From positions 1-64,000 of the forward strand of contig DATLOZ010000001.1 of NCBI GenBank assembly GCA_035535995.1: 64,000 bases of DNA, written 5' to 3'. Both the position numbers and the translations under genes were made by a program. The notes below the pieces were generated by a model. That model had not been told where the DNA came from and searched no databases. It saw only the letters and a program-made list of their open reading frames with translations. Shown in pieces: positions 43,986 through 51,763 of this stretch (positions within the stretch are counted from its first letter, which is position 1; every line of letters begins with the position of its first letter). The stretch comes from JANYCO01 sp035535995 (lineage in GTDB: Bacteria > Bacteroidota > Bacteroidia > Cytophagales > Cytophagaceae).

Positions 43986-44019
43986 CAAAGATACAAAATA
44001 TATATGTTATAACATATAT
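43986..44019 (-). promoter_or_regulatory. Promoter and 20-bp operator palindrome of the nitroreductase gene
   Basis: The minus strand carries TATCTTTG (43986-43993), a match to the TAnnTTTG minus-7 element. Immediately upstream is the perfect palindrome ATATATGTTATAACATATAT (44000-44019), in the spacer between the minus-7 and minus-33 regions. A dimeric repressor bound there would block transcription. A further half-site (ACATATAT) lies on its upstream side. The regulator is not in the window. Confidence 0.65.
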
Positions 44020-44177
44020 GTTGTTACATATATTTTTTATTTTTCTTATACTAATATAATTAAGTATTGAATTTCAGCATATTGAGCTTCCAACTATTAT
44101 TTATATGTTTCTTAATTTTGGCACTCAACGTAAGTTCGCGTAACTTTATAACTTCAATAATAACAACTATTTTCACA

Positions 44178-45470
44178 ATGGAAACAATGACAAAAAAAAT
44201 CACCAGAGATACGGCGATCTTTGATCTGATCAAGAGAGAAGGCGATCGTCAGGAGCACGGGATCGAGTTGATTGCTTCGGAAAACTTTACTTCTAAGCAA
44301 GTAATGGAAGCAATGGGCAGTGTATTCACCAACAAATATGCGGAAGGGCTTCCTGGCAAACGATATTATGGTGGTTGTGAAATTGTAGACATTGGAGAGC
44401 AGCTGGCGATCGACCGCCTGAAACAATTGTTTGGCGCAGAATGGGCCAACGTGCAGCCGCACTCGGGTGCACAGGCAAACGCCGCGGTATTCCTGGGCTG
44501 CCTTCAACCTGGCGATCCGATCTTAGGATTTGACCTTTCCCACGGAGGACACCTTTCCCACGGTTCTCCTGTAAACCTTTCCGGTAAATATTACAAACCT
44601 TTCTTCTACGGAGTAGAAAAAGAAACGGGCATCATCGACATGGACAAAGTGGAGGCGATTGCTTTAAAAGAAAAACCAAAGTTGATCATCTGCGGCGCTT
44701 CTGCTTATTCGCGTGACTGGGATTATAAAAGATTCCGCCAGATAGCTGATAAAGTAGGTGCTTTGTTGCTCGCCGATATTTCTCACCCAGCCGGGTTGAT
44801 CGCAAAAGGTCTATTGAACGATCCAATCCCTCATTGCCATATCGTGACCACCACTACGCACAAAACACTGAGAGGCCCAAGAGGCGGTGTGATCATGATG
44901 GGTAAAGATTTTGAAAACCCCTGGGGACTTACTACTCCAAAAGGAGAAGTAAGAATGATGTCGAACGTGTTGGATATGGCTGTGTTCCCGGGCACGCAAG
45001 GCGGTCCGCTGGAGCATGTGATCGCTGCGAAAGCTGTGGCTTTCTTCGAAGCACTTTCCGACGATTATACAGAATATGCCAAACAGGTAAAAACCAATGC
45101 ACAGGCAATGGCCAAAGTATTCCTGAGCAAAGGCTACCAGATCATTTCCGGAGGTACCGACAACCACTTAATGCTGATCGACCTTCGTTCTAAAAACCTG
45201 ACTGGTAAAATCGCTGAGAATACACTGATCAAGGCTGACATCACCATCAACAAAAACATGGTGCCGTTTGACGATAAATCTCCGTTCGTTACTTCCGGTA
45301 TGCGCATAGGAACCGCTGCAATGACTACACGCGGGTTGAAAGAAAACGACATGATCCAGATCGTAGACCTGATCGACGAAGTATTGATGAATCATGAAAA
45401 TGAAACACGTATTGCAGAAGCTAGAAAACAAGTAAACAAAATGATGGAGAAGTTTCCATTGTATTTGTAA
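44178..45470 (+). CDS. glyA: Serine hydroxymethyltransferase
   Basis: A 430-residue PLP enzyme that interconverts serine and glycine and charges tetrahydrofolate with a one-carbon unit. Signatures are ELIASENFTSKQVMEAMGS, the tetrahydrofolate/PLP region EWANVQPHSGAQANAAVF and the PLP-binding lysine in IVTTTTHKTLRGPRGG. The frame is open back to 44067, but METMTKKITRDTAIF at 44178 fits the family N-terminus. A TAATTTTG minus-7-like box lies at 44113-44120, giving a leader of about 50 nt. A strong terminator follows. Confidence 0.96.
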   Translation: METMTKKITRDTAIFDLIKREGDRQEHGIELIASENFTSKQVMEAMGSVFTNKYAEGLPGKRYYGGCEIVDIGEQLAIDRLKQLFGAEWANVQPHSGAQANAAVFLGCLQPGDPILGFDLSHGGHLSHGSPVNLSGKYYKPFFYGVEKETGIIDMDKVEAIALKEKPKLIICGASAYSRDWDYKRFRQIADKVGALLLADISHPAGLIAKGLLNDPIPHCHIVTTTTHKTLRGPRGGVIMMGKDFENPWGLTTPKGEVRMMSNVLDMAVFPGTQGGPLEHVIAAKAVAFFEALSDDYTEYAKQVKTNAQAMAKVFLSKGYQIISGGTDNHLMLIDLRSKNLTGKIAENTLIKADITINKNMVPFDDKSPFVTSGMRIGTAAMTTRGLKENDMIQIVDLIDEVLMNHENETRIAEARKQVNKMMEKFPLYL

Positions 45471-45490
45471 ACTGTTTACAGTTTTATATC

Positions 45491-45524
45491 AAAAAAAGCC
45501 CCGACTTAAATCGGGGCTTTTTTT
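45491..45524. terminator. Terminator of glyA
   Basis: AAAAAAAGCCCCGA and TCGGGGCTTTTTTT form a perfect 14-bp stem with a six-base loop. Its right part belongs to the 52-bp sequence repeated at 46531-46582. Confidence 0.9.
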
Positions 45525-45546
45525 GTCTGAACCGGGATTGACATTA
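45495..45546. repeat. 52-bp direct repeat, left copy
   Basis: The 52 bp from AAAGCCCCGACTTAAATCGG to GGGATTGACATTA are identical to 46531-46582. They include the glyA terminator stem. The segment between the two copies is the RAYT unit. Confidence 0.9.
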
Positions 45547-45547
45547 A

Positions 45548-45713
45548 GTCCGCTCAGAGTCTCCCGCAACCCAAAGCATAAAGTTTACCACAATCCTCAC
45601 CAGGGGACTCTGAGCCGTTAATAATGACGACAGGTTCTGCTAACAGCTCAGAGTCCCCTGCCAACATCATTTGATGAAAATAAACTTCCGGGCGCGGGAG
45701 ACTCTGAGCGGAC
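45548..45713. repeat. Nested REP palindrome, left copy
   Basis: The outer arms GTCCGCTCAGAGTCTCCCGC (45548-45567) and its complement (45694-45713) pair over 20 bp. The inner arms CAGGGGACTCTGAGC (45601-45615) and GCTCAGAGTCCCCTG (45646-45660) pair over 15 bp. Each arm contains the core CTCAGAGTC. The right end is four bases from the stop codon of the transposase gene. A near-identical copy lies at 46361-46527, and shorter relatives at 57605 and 57774. Confidence 0.9.
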
Positions 45714-45717
45714 TTTA

Positions 45718-46290
45718 TTAGCACAGTAATCCTACATCTTTATAATGCATGATATCAATCAATGCTGGTCGATTGCATTCGTAATATCCCGCACTAGAAT
45801 GTACATAGTCCGTATAATCATCTACCAAACTCCATTTACCACTTACAGGATTTCTATGTATATAATTAAGTTTTTGTTCAATAAACCATTCAGAGTCGCA
45901 TGGCTTTGCATCAAAGGATGGTTGAAATACCTGATGTATTTTTCCTTTTTTTCTTTCTTTAATTGAAACCGCTTCCTGAAGAGTAGAAAGTAATTCATGC
46001 CAATGCAATTGCTCTAATCTGTTCACTATTTCATATGCCATAAATCTTTTTCCATTTCCTATAATTTTATCAATCGGTTTACTATGTTCTGGCAGATATA
46101 ACATACAATGAAGATGGTTTGGCATTATTACATATCCATTTATTCCGATTGATTTTTTGATAAGGATATTAAACCAGTTATATATTTGATCATAAAAATC
46201 AGTCCATTCAAATAAAGTTAAATAATTATAACAGGTGAAGGTACAGTAATAAATTATTGATGTTTCTGTTTGGAGTTTTTTTACAGACAT
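45718..46290 (-). CDS. REP-associated tyrosine transposase (RAYT, Y1 HUH)
   Basis: A 190-residue single-strand transposase of the Y1/IS200-like type. The HUH motif is His59-Leu-His61 in VIMPNHLHCMLYLP, and the nucleophile is probably Tyr143 in KLNYIHRNPVSGKW; the SSAGYY tail motif is also typical of RAYTs. RAYTs are single-copy, domesticated relatives of IS200 that act on REP palindromes. Here a REP palindrome lies on each side in the same orientation. No tnpB is present. The gene looks intact. It may be responsible for the CTCAGAGTC palindromes elsewhere in the window. Confidence 0.92.
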   Translation of the reverse strand: MSVKKLQTETSIIYYCTFTCYNYLTLFEWTDFYDQIYNWFNILIKKSIGINGYVIMPNHLHCMLYLPEHSKPIDKIIGNGKRFMAYEIVNRLEQLHWHELLSTLQEAVSIKERKKGKIHQVFQPSFDAKPCDSEWFIEQKLNYIHRNPVSGKWSLVDDYTDYVHSSAGYYECNRPALIDIMHYKDVGLLC

Positions 46291-46360
46291 GAGAAAATAA
46301 ATTAAAGATTAAAAAATATGTATTAAAAAATTTATTCGAAGTTAACAAAAATTCACTACA

Positions 46361-46527
46361 GTCCGCTCAGAGTCTCCCGCAACCCGAAGCATAAAGTTTT
46401 ACCACAAACCTCACCAGGGGACTCTGAGCCGTTAATAACAATGACAGGTTCTGTCGACAGCTCAGAGTCCCCTGCCAACATCATTTGCTGAAAATAAACT
46501 TCCGGGCGCGGGAGACTCTGAGCGGAC
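46361..46527. repeat. Nested REP palindrome, right copy
   Basis: Near-identical to 45548-45713 and in the same orientation, with a few single-base differences (for example CTGTCGACAGCTC at the inner loop). It lies upstream of the RAYT start and directly before the right 52-bp repeat. 46291-46360 between them is AT-rich and presumably holds the RAYT promoter. Confidence 0.9.
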
Positions 46528-46530
46528 TTG

Positions 46531-46582
46531 AAAGCCCCGACTTAAATCGGGGCTTTTTTTGTCTGAACCGGGATTGACATTA
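46531..46582. repeat. 52-bp direct repeat, right copy, with terminator stem
   Basis: Identical to 45495-45546. It contains the CCCCGA/TCGGGG hairpin and overlaps the stop codon (46580-46582) of the next gene, for which it can act as terminator. Confidence 0.9.
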
Positions 46583-47383
46583 GTTCACTGTAAACTGCTT
46601 TACAATCGAAGCCGGCAATGCGGTGTCCTCCATTGAGAATACCTCGTACTCCTGCGTGTTTACTACTTTAGCAATACTGATCATCACGCGCTGCATCGTC
46701 TTTCCTGTGATAGGCGTAGCCGTGATCTCGATTGTGTTTGTTCCTTTCTTCACACCGCCAAGTACAACAATATCGTTGGTAGTCTTGTCGGTACCTGGCT
46801 GCTCGATACCGTTTATTTTTATTTTTACACTGTAGCCTTCACAAAATAAATCCAGTGTAGCTTTGAAATCGATCGACGTGATCTCGGCTGGAACTGCCGG
46901 TGCATTGCCATCCGGATAAAAATCTTTTGTTTTTAGGAAAGTAGTATCGCCTGCTTTACACTTTGCGAGAATGTCTTGTGATAGTTTGTTCTGCGCATTG
47001 TAAAATTTCCACTGCTCATTTTCTTTAATAAAACGTAAGATCAACAGAGACTCAGAGCCGAAAGCATCTTTACCATAGTAAATGCTGTTGGCGGTAGTGC
47101 CATTGGCAAAGGCCTTGACGAAGGTTTCTTTTTTCAGATCATAGACCATCCGCGGAGCGCTTGCAAAAAATCCATCGGGGAATTTTACCTGCGCGGAGAT
47201 CAATTCATTTTTGGTGTTTAGATAATAAGCCGAGCTGACAACGTTTTTCAGTTTATCTCCGTCTTTGTTTTTCACCGCGTCTACAAATTGTTGATAGTCG
47301 GTTTCCAACTGTGTACGCAAATCCTGCGCAAACATTGAACCTGAGAAGATCAGGGTAAGAAAAAGGGTAAGGGATTTTTTCAT
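46580..47383 (-). CDS. Secreted protein of unknown function
   Basis: A 267-residue exported protein with a signal peptide (MKKSLTLFLTLIFSGSMFA). The first half (LETDYQQFVDAVKNKDGDKLKNV) resembles the SnoaL/DUF4440-like helix-and-sheet fold; the second half (FKATLDLFCEGYSVKIKING, then a beta-sandwich-like stretch to NTIEITATP) could be an Ig-like domain. No T9SS signal. Its final codons lie in the 52-bp repeat beside the RAYT unit. I cannot assign a function. Confidence 0.7.
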   Translation of the reverse strand: MKKSLTLFLTLIFSGSMFAQDLRTQLETDYQQFVDAVKNKDGDKLKNVVSSAYYLNTKNELISAQVKFPDGFFASAPRMVYDLKKETFVKAFANGTTANSIYYGKDAFGSESLLILRFIKENEQWKFYNAQNKLSQDILAKCKAGDTTFLKTKDFYPDGNAPAVPAEITSIDFKATLDLFCEGYSVKIKINGIEQPGTDKTTNDIVVLGGVKKGTNTIEITATPITGKTMQRVMISIAKVVNTQEYEVFSMEDTALPASIVKQFTVN

Positions 47384-47631
47384 ACATTTTAGGTTTATAG
47401 TATCAAGTAAGATTAACGAATATCGCTTATAATGGTTTGTCTTGGCTCAACAATTTACCATGCTCCTAAAATAGTATTTTTCTGCGAACTATCTCTTATT
47501 ATCTTCTTGGAGAAAAGCTTTAACAATGGCTTGAAAACAGTCCTTATCTCTTCTCTCTTTTTCTTTTTAGAAAAATTTTAGCCATCTTAGTTAATCCTGA
47601 AAATTATAGTAATTACTAACCTGAAAATTTT

Positions 47632-47973
47632 ATGAAAAAATTAGTGTTTCTTTTCGCGATCCTGCTTGGATTTACCGTAGCCGCTTATTCCCAAACCGTG
47701 CAAGCCCCTGTCACCGCCGATCAAAAGGCAGATCAAGTAGTGTCGAAACTAAAAGATAATCTTTCCCTTAGTGACGAACAAGTAACCAACATCAAAGGCA
47801 TCACGCTGAACCGTATTGCAAAAGTAACCGATGCCCGCAAGAAATATGGCGCCGACAAACAACGCGTTCAATCGGCCAGCAAACTTGCTTATGATGAATG
47901 GGAAAACCAATTAAAAGGAATCCTCACTACAGAGCAATACAATAAGTTTATAGAAACGAAAAATCAATATTAA
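47632..47973 (+). CDS. Small secreted helical protein
   Basis: A 113-residue exported protein: signal peptide MKKLVFLFAILLGFTVAAYS, then a mostly helical mature part (LKDNLSLSDEQVTNIKGITLN, then WENQLKGILTTEQYNKFIETK). The LSDEQ...LTTEQ pattern resembles Spy/CpxP-type periplasmic proteins (LTxxQ motifs), which are chaperones or stress sensors. The resemblance is weak. 47384-47631 upstream carries no gene. Confidence 0.65.
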   Translation: MKKLVFLFAILLGFTVAAYSQTVQAPVTADQKADQVVSKLKDNLSLSDEQVTNIKGITLNRIAKVTDARKKYGADKQRVQSASKLAYDEWENQLKGILTTEQYNKFIETKNQY

Positions 47974-47976
47974 AAA

Positions 47977-48020
47977 GATACCAGATAAATTTGTAAAATA
48001 AATTATCTGGCATTTGATAT
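47977..48020. repeat. CCAGATAA/TTATCTGG hairpin
   Basis: CCAGATAAATT and AATTATCTGG pair over about ten bases. Related to the elements at 4432-4490 and 58436-58463. Confidence 0.5.
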
Positions 48021-48040
48021 CCAATTAACACCTCTACCAG

Positions 48041-48514
48041 ATGACCGAACACGAGCAATTTATGCAGGCCGCCATTGAGCTTTCGCTTTTAGGACCAACG
48101 GAAAATAAAGGCGGACCTTTTGGCGCGGTGGTTGTAAAAGACGGAAAGATCATTGGCCGCGGCTCTAACCAGGTCACCTCTGCACTGGACCCCACGGCGC
48201 ATGCAGAAGTAGTGGCTATTCGCGATGCTTGTAAAAATCTGAATAGCTTTCAACTGGATGGCTGTATTCTCTATACTAGCTGTGAGCCTTGTCCTATGTG
48301 CCTGGGTGCTATCTACTGGGCGAGGCCCGACAAAGTATATTATGCTAATACCCGCGAAGATGCCGCCAATATTGGCTTTGATGATTCAATGATCTACCAG
48401 GAATTGAAGAAAGATTTTTCGGAAAGAAAAATTCCTTTTGTGCAACTTGGACGGGCAGAAGCACTAAATGCTTTTCAGGTATGGAAAGATAAAACAGACA
48501 AAACACGTTACTGA
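48041..48514 (+). CDS. guaD: Nucleoside/base deaminase, guanine deaminase type
   Basis: A 157-residue zinc-dependent deaminase. The zinc ligands and proton shuttle are His54-Ala-Glu56 and PCPMC with Cys84 and Cys87. The length, the domain-swapped-style C-terminus (FSERKIPFVQLGR...ALNAFQVW) and the family-like PFGAVVVKDG match Bacillus GuaD, which converts guanine to xanthine; a TadA-type tRNA role is less likely because the C-terminus differs. The gene is followed by miaE after 52 bp. Confidence 0.9.
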   Translation: MTEHEQFMQAAIELSLLGPTENKGGPFGAVVVKDGKIIGRGSNQVTSALDPTAHAEVVAIRDACKNLNSFQLDGCILYTSCEPCPMCLGAIYWARPDKVYYANTREDAANIGFDDSMIYQELKKDFSERKIPFVQLGRAEALNAFQVWKDKTDKTRY

Positions 48515-48566
48515 TTTGCCTGACCTTGGTTTTAAAATTCATAACTCAAAAATTAAAAATTAAACA

Positions 48567-49148
48567 ATGCTGGGATTAAAATTGCCAACAGATCCGCGCT
48601 GGGTAGACATTGTGGAGACAAATATTTCTGAGATCCTTACGGACCATGCGTACTGCGAGCAAAAGGCTACTTCCAATGCCATTTACCTGATCGTGAATTT
48701 TCCTGAATACACGGATCTTGTCACGGATATGATCAAGCTTGCGCAGGAAGAGCTTTCGCATTTTGAAATGGTACACGAGATCATAAAAGCGCGCGGGTTC
48801 AAGCTTGGCCGCGAGCGGAAGGATGAATATGCAGGGGAATTATATTCGTTTATGCGCAAAGGTCATCAGCGCAGGATCGTTCTGATCGACCGGCTGCTTT
48901 TTTCTGCACTTATAGAAGCCAGAAGCTGCGAGCGTTTCAAAATGCTTAGCGAAAAAATAAAAGATGAGGAACTGAGCAAATTTTATTACGAACTCATGGT
49001 AAGCGAAGCAACGCACTATACAACCTTCATCAATTACGCCCGCCAATACGCCGAAGGTGAAGATGTAGACAAACGTTGGCAGGAATTTCTAGAATTCGAA
49101 GCTTCTATCATGAATCGATATAGTAAGAAAGAAACTATGCATGGTTAA
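48567..49148 (+). CDS. miaE: tRNA hydroxylase MiaE
   Basis: A 193-residue di-iron enzyme that hydroxylates the isopentenyl or 2-methylthio-isopentenyl adenosine at tRNA position 37. The iron ligands appear in LTDHAYCEQKATSNA, LAQEELSHFEMVHEI and LIEARSCERF...EATHYTTF, each the Glu/ExxH pattern of the ferritin-like fold. Length is normal. The start ATG follows a TA-rich leader. Confidence 0.92.
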   Translation: MLGLKLPTDPRWVDIVETNISEILTDHAYCEQKATSNAIYLIVNFPEYTDLVTDMIKLAQEELSHFEMVHEIIKARGFKLGRERKDEYAGELYSFMRKGHQRRIVLIDRLLFSALIEARSCERFKMLSEKIKDEELSKFYYELMVSEATHYTTFINYARQYAEGEDVDKRWQEFLEFEASIMNRYSKKETMHG

Positions 49149-49153
49149 TTTAA

Positions 49154-49264
49154 ATTATGAATGTTGAGTTATGAATTATGAATTAATATTTAGAAATATT
49201 TTTTTTCCTGGTATCCTATGCTATTTCATATACACCATTTATAATTCAATATTCATAACTAATA
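49154..49264. repeat. TTATGAATT-type hairpin element, copy 3
   Basis: ATTATGAATGTTGAGTTATGA (49154-49184) faces TATAATTCAATATTCATAACT (49240-49264) over 55 bases. It occupies the gap between miaE and aroK and ends a few bases before the aroK start. Confidence 0.55.
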
Positions 49265-49271
49265 ACTAAAT

Positions 49272-49787
49272 ATGAAGTCTTGTCTCTATCTTGTAGGAAT
49301 GCCGGGCTGTGGCAAGAGTACCCTTGGAAAGCAATTTTCGCTGCACTCGGGTTATGGTTTTGTAGATACTGATGTGATCATTATTGAAGAGCAGAAAAAA
49401 AGTATTGAACAGATCTATGCAGAAGGCGGCGAAGCTTCGTTTCGTCTGATGGAACATGCGCTGATCCAACAATTTTTTGATAAAGAAAATTTAGTGATCT
49501 GCACCGGCGGCGGACTTCCTTGCTTTCACCACAACATGGCGCTCATGAACCAACACGGCATTACTGTCTTTCTCGATGTATCGCCGGAAGAACTTTGGAA
49601 TAGAGTGAAGAACACCGATTTTTCAGGCCGGCCAATCTATCAGGATAAAACTCCTGAAGAGATCCAGGCTGTGATCCGCGAACGGTCTAAGGAGCGCTAC
49701 CCTTTTTACTCTACCGCCCGGATCACTCTTCGCAGCGATCGTATTGTGCTGGAAGACTTGCTGGAAGCGCTTGATAAACTCGAATAA
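49272..49787 (+). CDS. aroK: Shikimate kinase
   Basis: A 171-residue kinase that phosphorylates shikimate in aromatic amino-acid synthesis. The Walker A is GMPGCGKST (residues 9-17), with the shikimate-binding GYGFVDTD and CTGGGLPCF, and the lid region TDFSGRPIYQD. It lies downstream of miaE with a hairpin element between; no other aro gene is in the window. Confidence 0.95.
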   Translation: MKSCLYLVGMPGCGKSTLGKQFSLHSGYGFVDTDVIIIEEQKKSIEQIYAEGGEASFRLMEHALIQQFFDKENLVICTGGGLPCFHHNMALMNQHGITVFLDVSPEELWNRVKNTDFSGRPIYQDKTPEEIQAVIRERSKERYPFYSTARITLRSDRIVLEDLLEALDKLE

Positions 49788-50017
49788 TTGTATTGCGGGT
49801 CTTAGGAAAGGCATAAAAATCAATTGTGCCTTCAATCATAGCCATGGCACGACTGGCCCACATTTTAATTACAAAAAAACAAGTTCATGATTCAATATTT
49901 ACAATCTAAATTTTTACTAACTTGATGTTACTTATTGTGTGAAAAACGCATTAAAGAAAGACAGATCAGCTAAATGGAGAAGGTTAATTATACAATATAA
50001 AGTTTAAACTAACGATC

Positions 50018-50923
50018 ATGAAAAAAATAGTATTTGTTCTTTTAGCGCTTGCCGTTTTCACAAAAACACATGCAGTGTCGTATTTTTCAGTTCAGAGTCC
50101 TACTCCTAAATATGGTTGCCCTAACACCACTCAAGATGTAACCATCGGGTTTACCAATTTGACTCCCTTTTCAATTCCTGCCAACAGTTATTCGTATACG
50201 GTAACTTTTTACCATAGCGATCTTACCACAAGTTTCTATTCTTATACTCCCTCTTCTACTCCTGCTATCGGCTCAAGTAGCTCGGGAAATAACACGGTCA
50301 CCGTGTTACTGCAGGATGTACCTTTTACAGTGGCAGAAGTATGTTCGGTAGCGGTGCATTTAACCTATACCTCTCCTTCTTCGGGTACTTACGATACAAA
50401 TGTCGATTATACAGTACAAAACCCACCTACTCTTACTATCGAAGACACTACCACTGGAACCCTGGATGTACAAAATGCATCCACACAGTTGAGCACTGTC
50501 TATAAAGCGATCTACTACAAGGATGCAAATTATACCAGTGCAGTGGATACTTCTGATGATGGCCTTTATACTCCTGCCGCTTCCGGAAGTTATACTGCGA
50601 TGGCATATGAACCAAGCTCCGGATGTATTTCTGTGACCGCTTCCAATGCTGTCAATATTACGGTGACATCCGTTACTACAAAAGATGCGCAAAAAATAAA
50701 TGTATCTGTTTATCCTAACCCAATGGCCGCCTCAGTTACTATTTCTACAGGCCTCCCGGATCTGATGCGTTACGAGCTGGCGGATATGAATGGCAATATT
50801 GTTCGCAAAGGAGAATTTAGTTCGGTAACCAACCTGAACGTAGAAACGCTGAAGCAGGGTTCCTACCTGCTTACTGTAAAGGATCAGCAATCGAATACGG
50901 CTTCTTATAAATTGGTAAAATAA
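50018..50923 (+). CDS. Secreted protein with type-A T9SS sorting domain
   Basis: A 301-residue exported protein. After the signal peptide (MKKIVFVLLALAVFTKTHA) come two Ig-like or fibronectin-like beta domains rich in Thr, Ser and Tyr. The C-terminal about 75 residues are the type-A T9SS sorting domain: VYPNPMAASVTIST, YELADMNGNIVRKGEF, LKQGSYLLTVKDQ. The domain directs the protein through the type IX system and is removed on anchoring. Function of the mature part is unknown. A terminator follows at 50941-50972. Confidence 0.9.
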   Translation: MKKIVFVLLALAVFTKTHAVSYFSVQSPTPKYGCPNTTQDVTIGFTNLTPFSIPANSYSYTVTFYHSDLTTSFYSYTPSSTPAIGSSSSGNNTVTVLLQDVPFTVAEVCSVAVHLTYTSPSSGTYDTNVDYTVQNPPTLTIEDTTTGTLDVQNASTQLSTVYKAIYYKDANYTSAVDTSDDGLYTPAASGSYTAMAYEPSSGCISVTASNAVNITVTSVTTKDAQKINVSVYPNPMAASVTISTGLPDLMRYELADMNGNIVRKGEFSSVTNLNVETLKQGSYLLTVKDQQSNTASYKLVK

Positions 50924-50940
50924 TACAAGCCCTTAAAAGA

Positions 50941-50972
50941 AATCCGTGGCGGTTTTATTTCTGCCACGGATT
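50941..50972 (+). terminator. Terminator after the type-A T9SS protein
   Basis: AATCCGTGGC (50941-50950) and GCCACGGATT (50963-50972) pair over ten bases, followed by TTATTTTA. Confidence 0.8.
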
Positions 50973-50985
50973 TTATTTTAGACGA

Positions 50986-51240
50986 ATGAACAAAAAAACT
51001 GGTTACTACTTTTATGCATCACTTCTCTTTGCCTTGTGGTTTGCGCTCACCAGCGCGTTCTGGACTTATTTTATAAACCTCTTTATTTCCTTCCCTTTCG
51101 GTATTCTTAGTTTTTACCTCGCCAGAAAAGGTGCATCGGTGGATACGAATGCAAACCGTTATAAAATCATCCGGATCCTTTTGATTGCCGGTGTTGCTGT
51201 TTCGCTTATTTCATTGATCATTTTATTGATCTACAATTAA
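50986..51240 (+). CDS. Small membrane protein
   Basis: An 84-residue protein with two or three membrane helices (YFYASLLFALWFALTSAFW, then LFISFPFGILSFYLA and a last helix IRILLIAGVAVSLISLIILL). I do not recognise the family. Its TAA shares the TTAA at 51237-51240 with the stop of the convergent gene, so there is no room for a terminator. Confidence 0.6.
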   Translation: MNKKTGYYFYASLLFALWFALTSAFWTYFINLFISFPFGILSFYLARKGASVDTNANRYKIIRILLIAGVAVSLISLIILLIYN

Positions 51241-51626
51241 CCAGGAATTTGTTCTACTAATATTTTCTTTCCTTTTTTATCATAATAAATACAGGTCATC
51301 GCATTTGTATCTATTTCCCATCGGTCTATACCTAACTCAGCTGCTTGTCTGCAAAAGCTTATATAATCCGATTTGCCTTGCTGATGTTCCGCCAAACGTT
51401 GTTTAAAAAGCGCTTCGTTACAATTTTCTGCCACTTTCATCACAGAATATTTTGCTTCTGATTCGGCTTTAAAATCTTGTTCTCCCGAATATTCTGTATG
51501 CCCGTCGCCTACGTAGTTTGTGTAATTCCTTACGCCGAGCTTAATTAGCTCCTGGATATATGCCGGAAAATCTGCACCGCTTTTCACCTTGGAATGCGCT
51601 TGTTTTATTTGCTCTATTGTGAACAT
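51237..51626 (-). CDS. DUF1398-family protein
   Basis: A 129-residue protein of the DUF1398 (YbcV-like) family: FTIEQIKQAHSKVKSGADFPAYIQELIKLGVRNY near the N-terminus, followed by the DYISFCRQAAELGIDRWEIDTNAMTCIYYDKKG block. Family function is unknown. The stop overlaps that of the small membrane gene by four bases. Confidence 0.85.
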   Translation of the reverse strand: MFTIEQIKQAHSKVKSGADFPAYIQELIKLGVRNYTNYVGDGHTEYSGEQDFKAESEAKYSVMKVAENCNEALFKQRLAEHQQGKSDYISFCRQAAELGIDRWEIDTNAMTCIYYDKKGKKILVEQIPG

Positions 51627-51763
51627 AGTTTTGATGTTTTTCTTACGACAAAGGTGGAAGATTTTGAGGGGATGGAATTGTAAAAAATCGTTTGTTTTAC
51701 TGATACGTGCTTAGGAATCGATTGCTGCTTCCTTCGTCTGCTGCTACTCCTGCGATGACAGAT

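Noticed and set aside
44067..44177. N-terminal extension of glyA with a hydrophobic leader
   Set aside because: The upstream codons contain the likely minus-7 box and do not match the family; METMTKK is the natural start.
45718..46290. Ordinary IS200/IS605 element
   Set aside because: No tnpB, single copy, REP palindromes at both sides and RAYT-like tail motifs; a RAYT is the better call.
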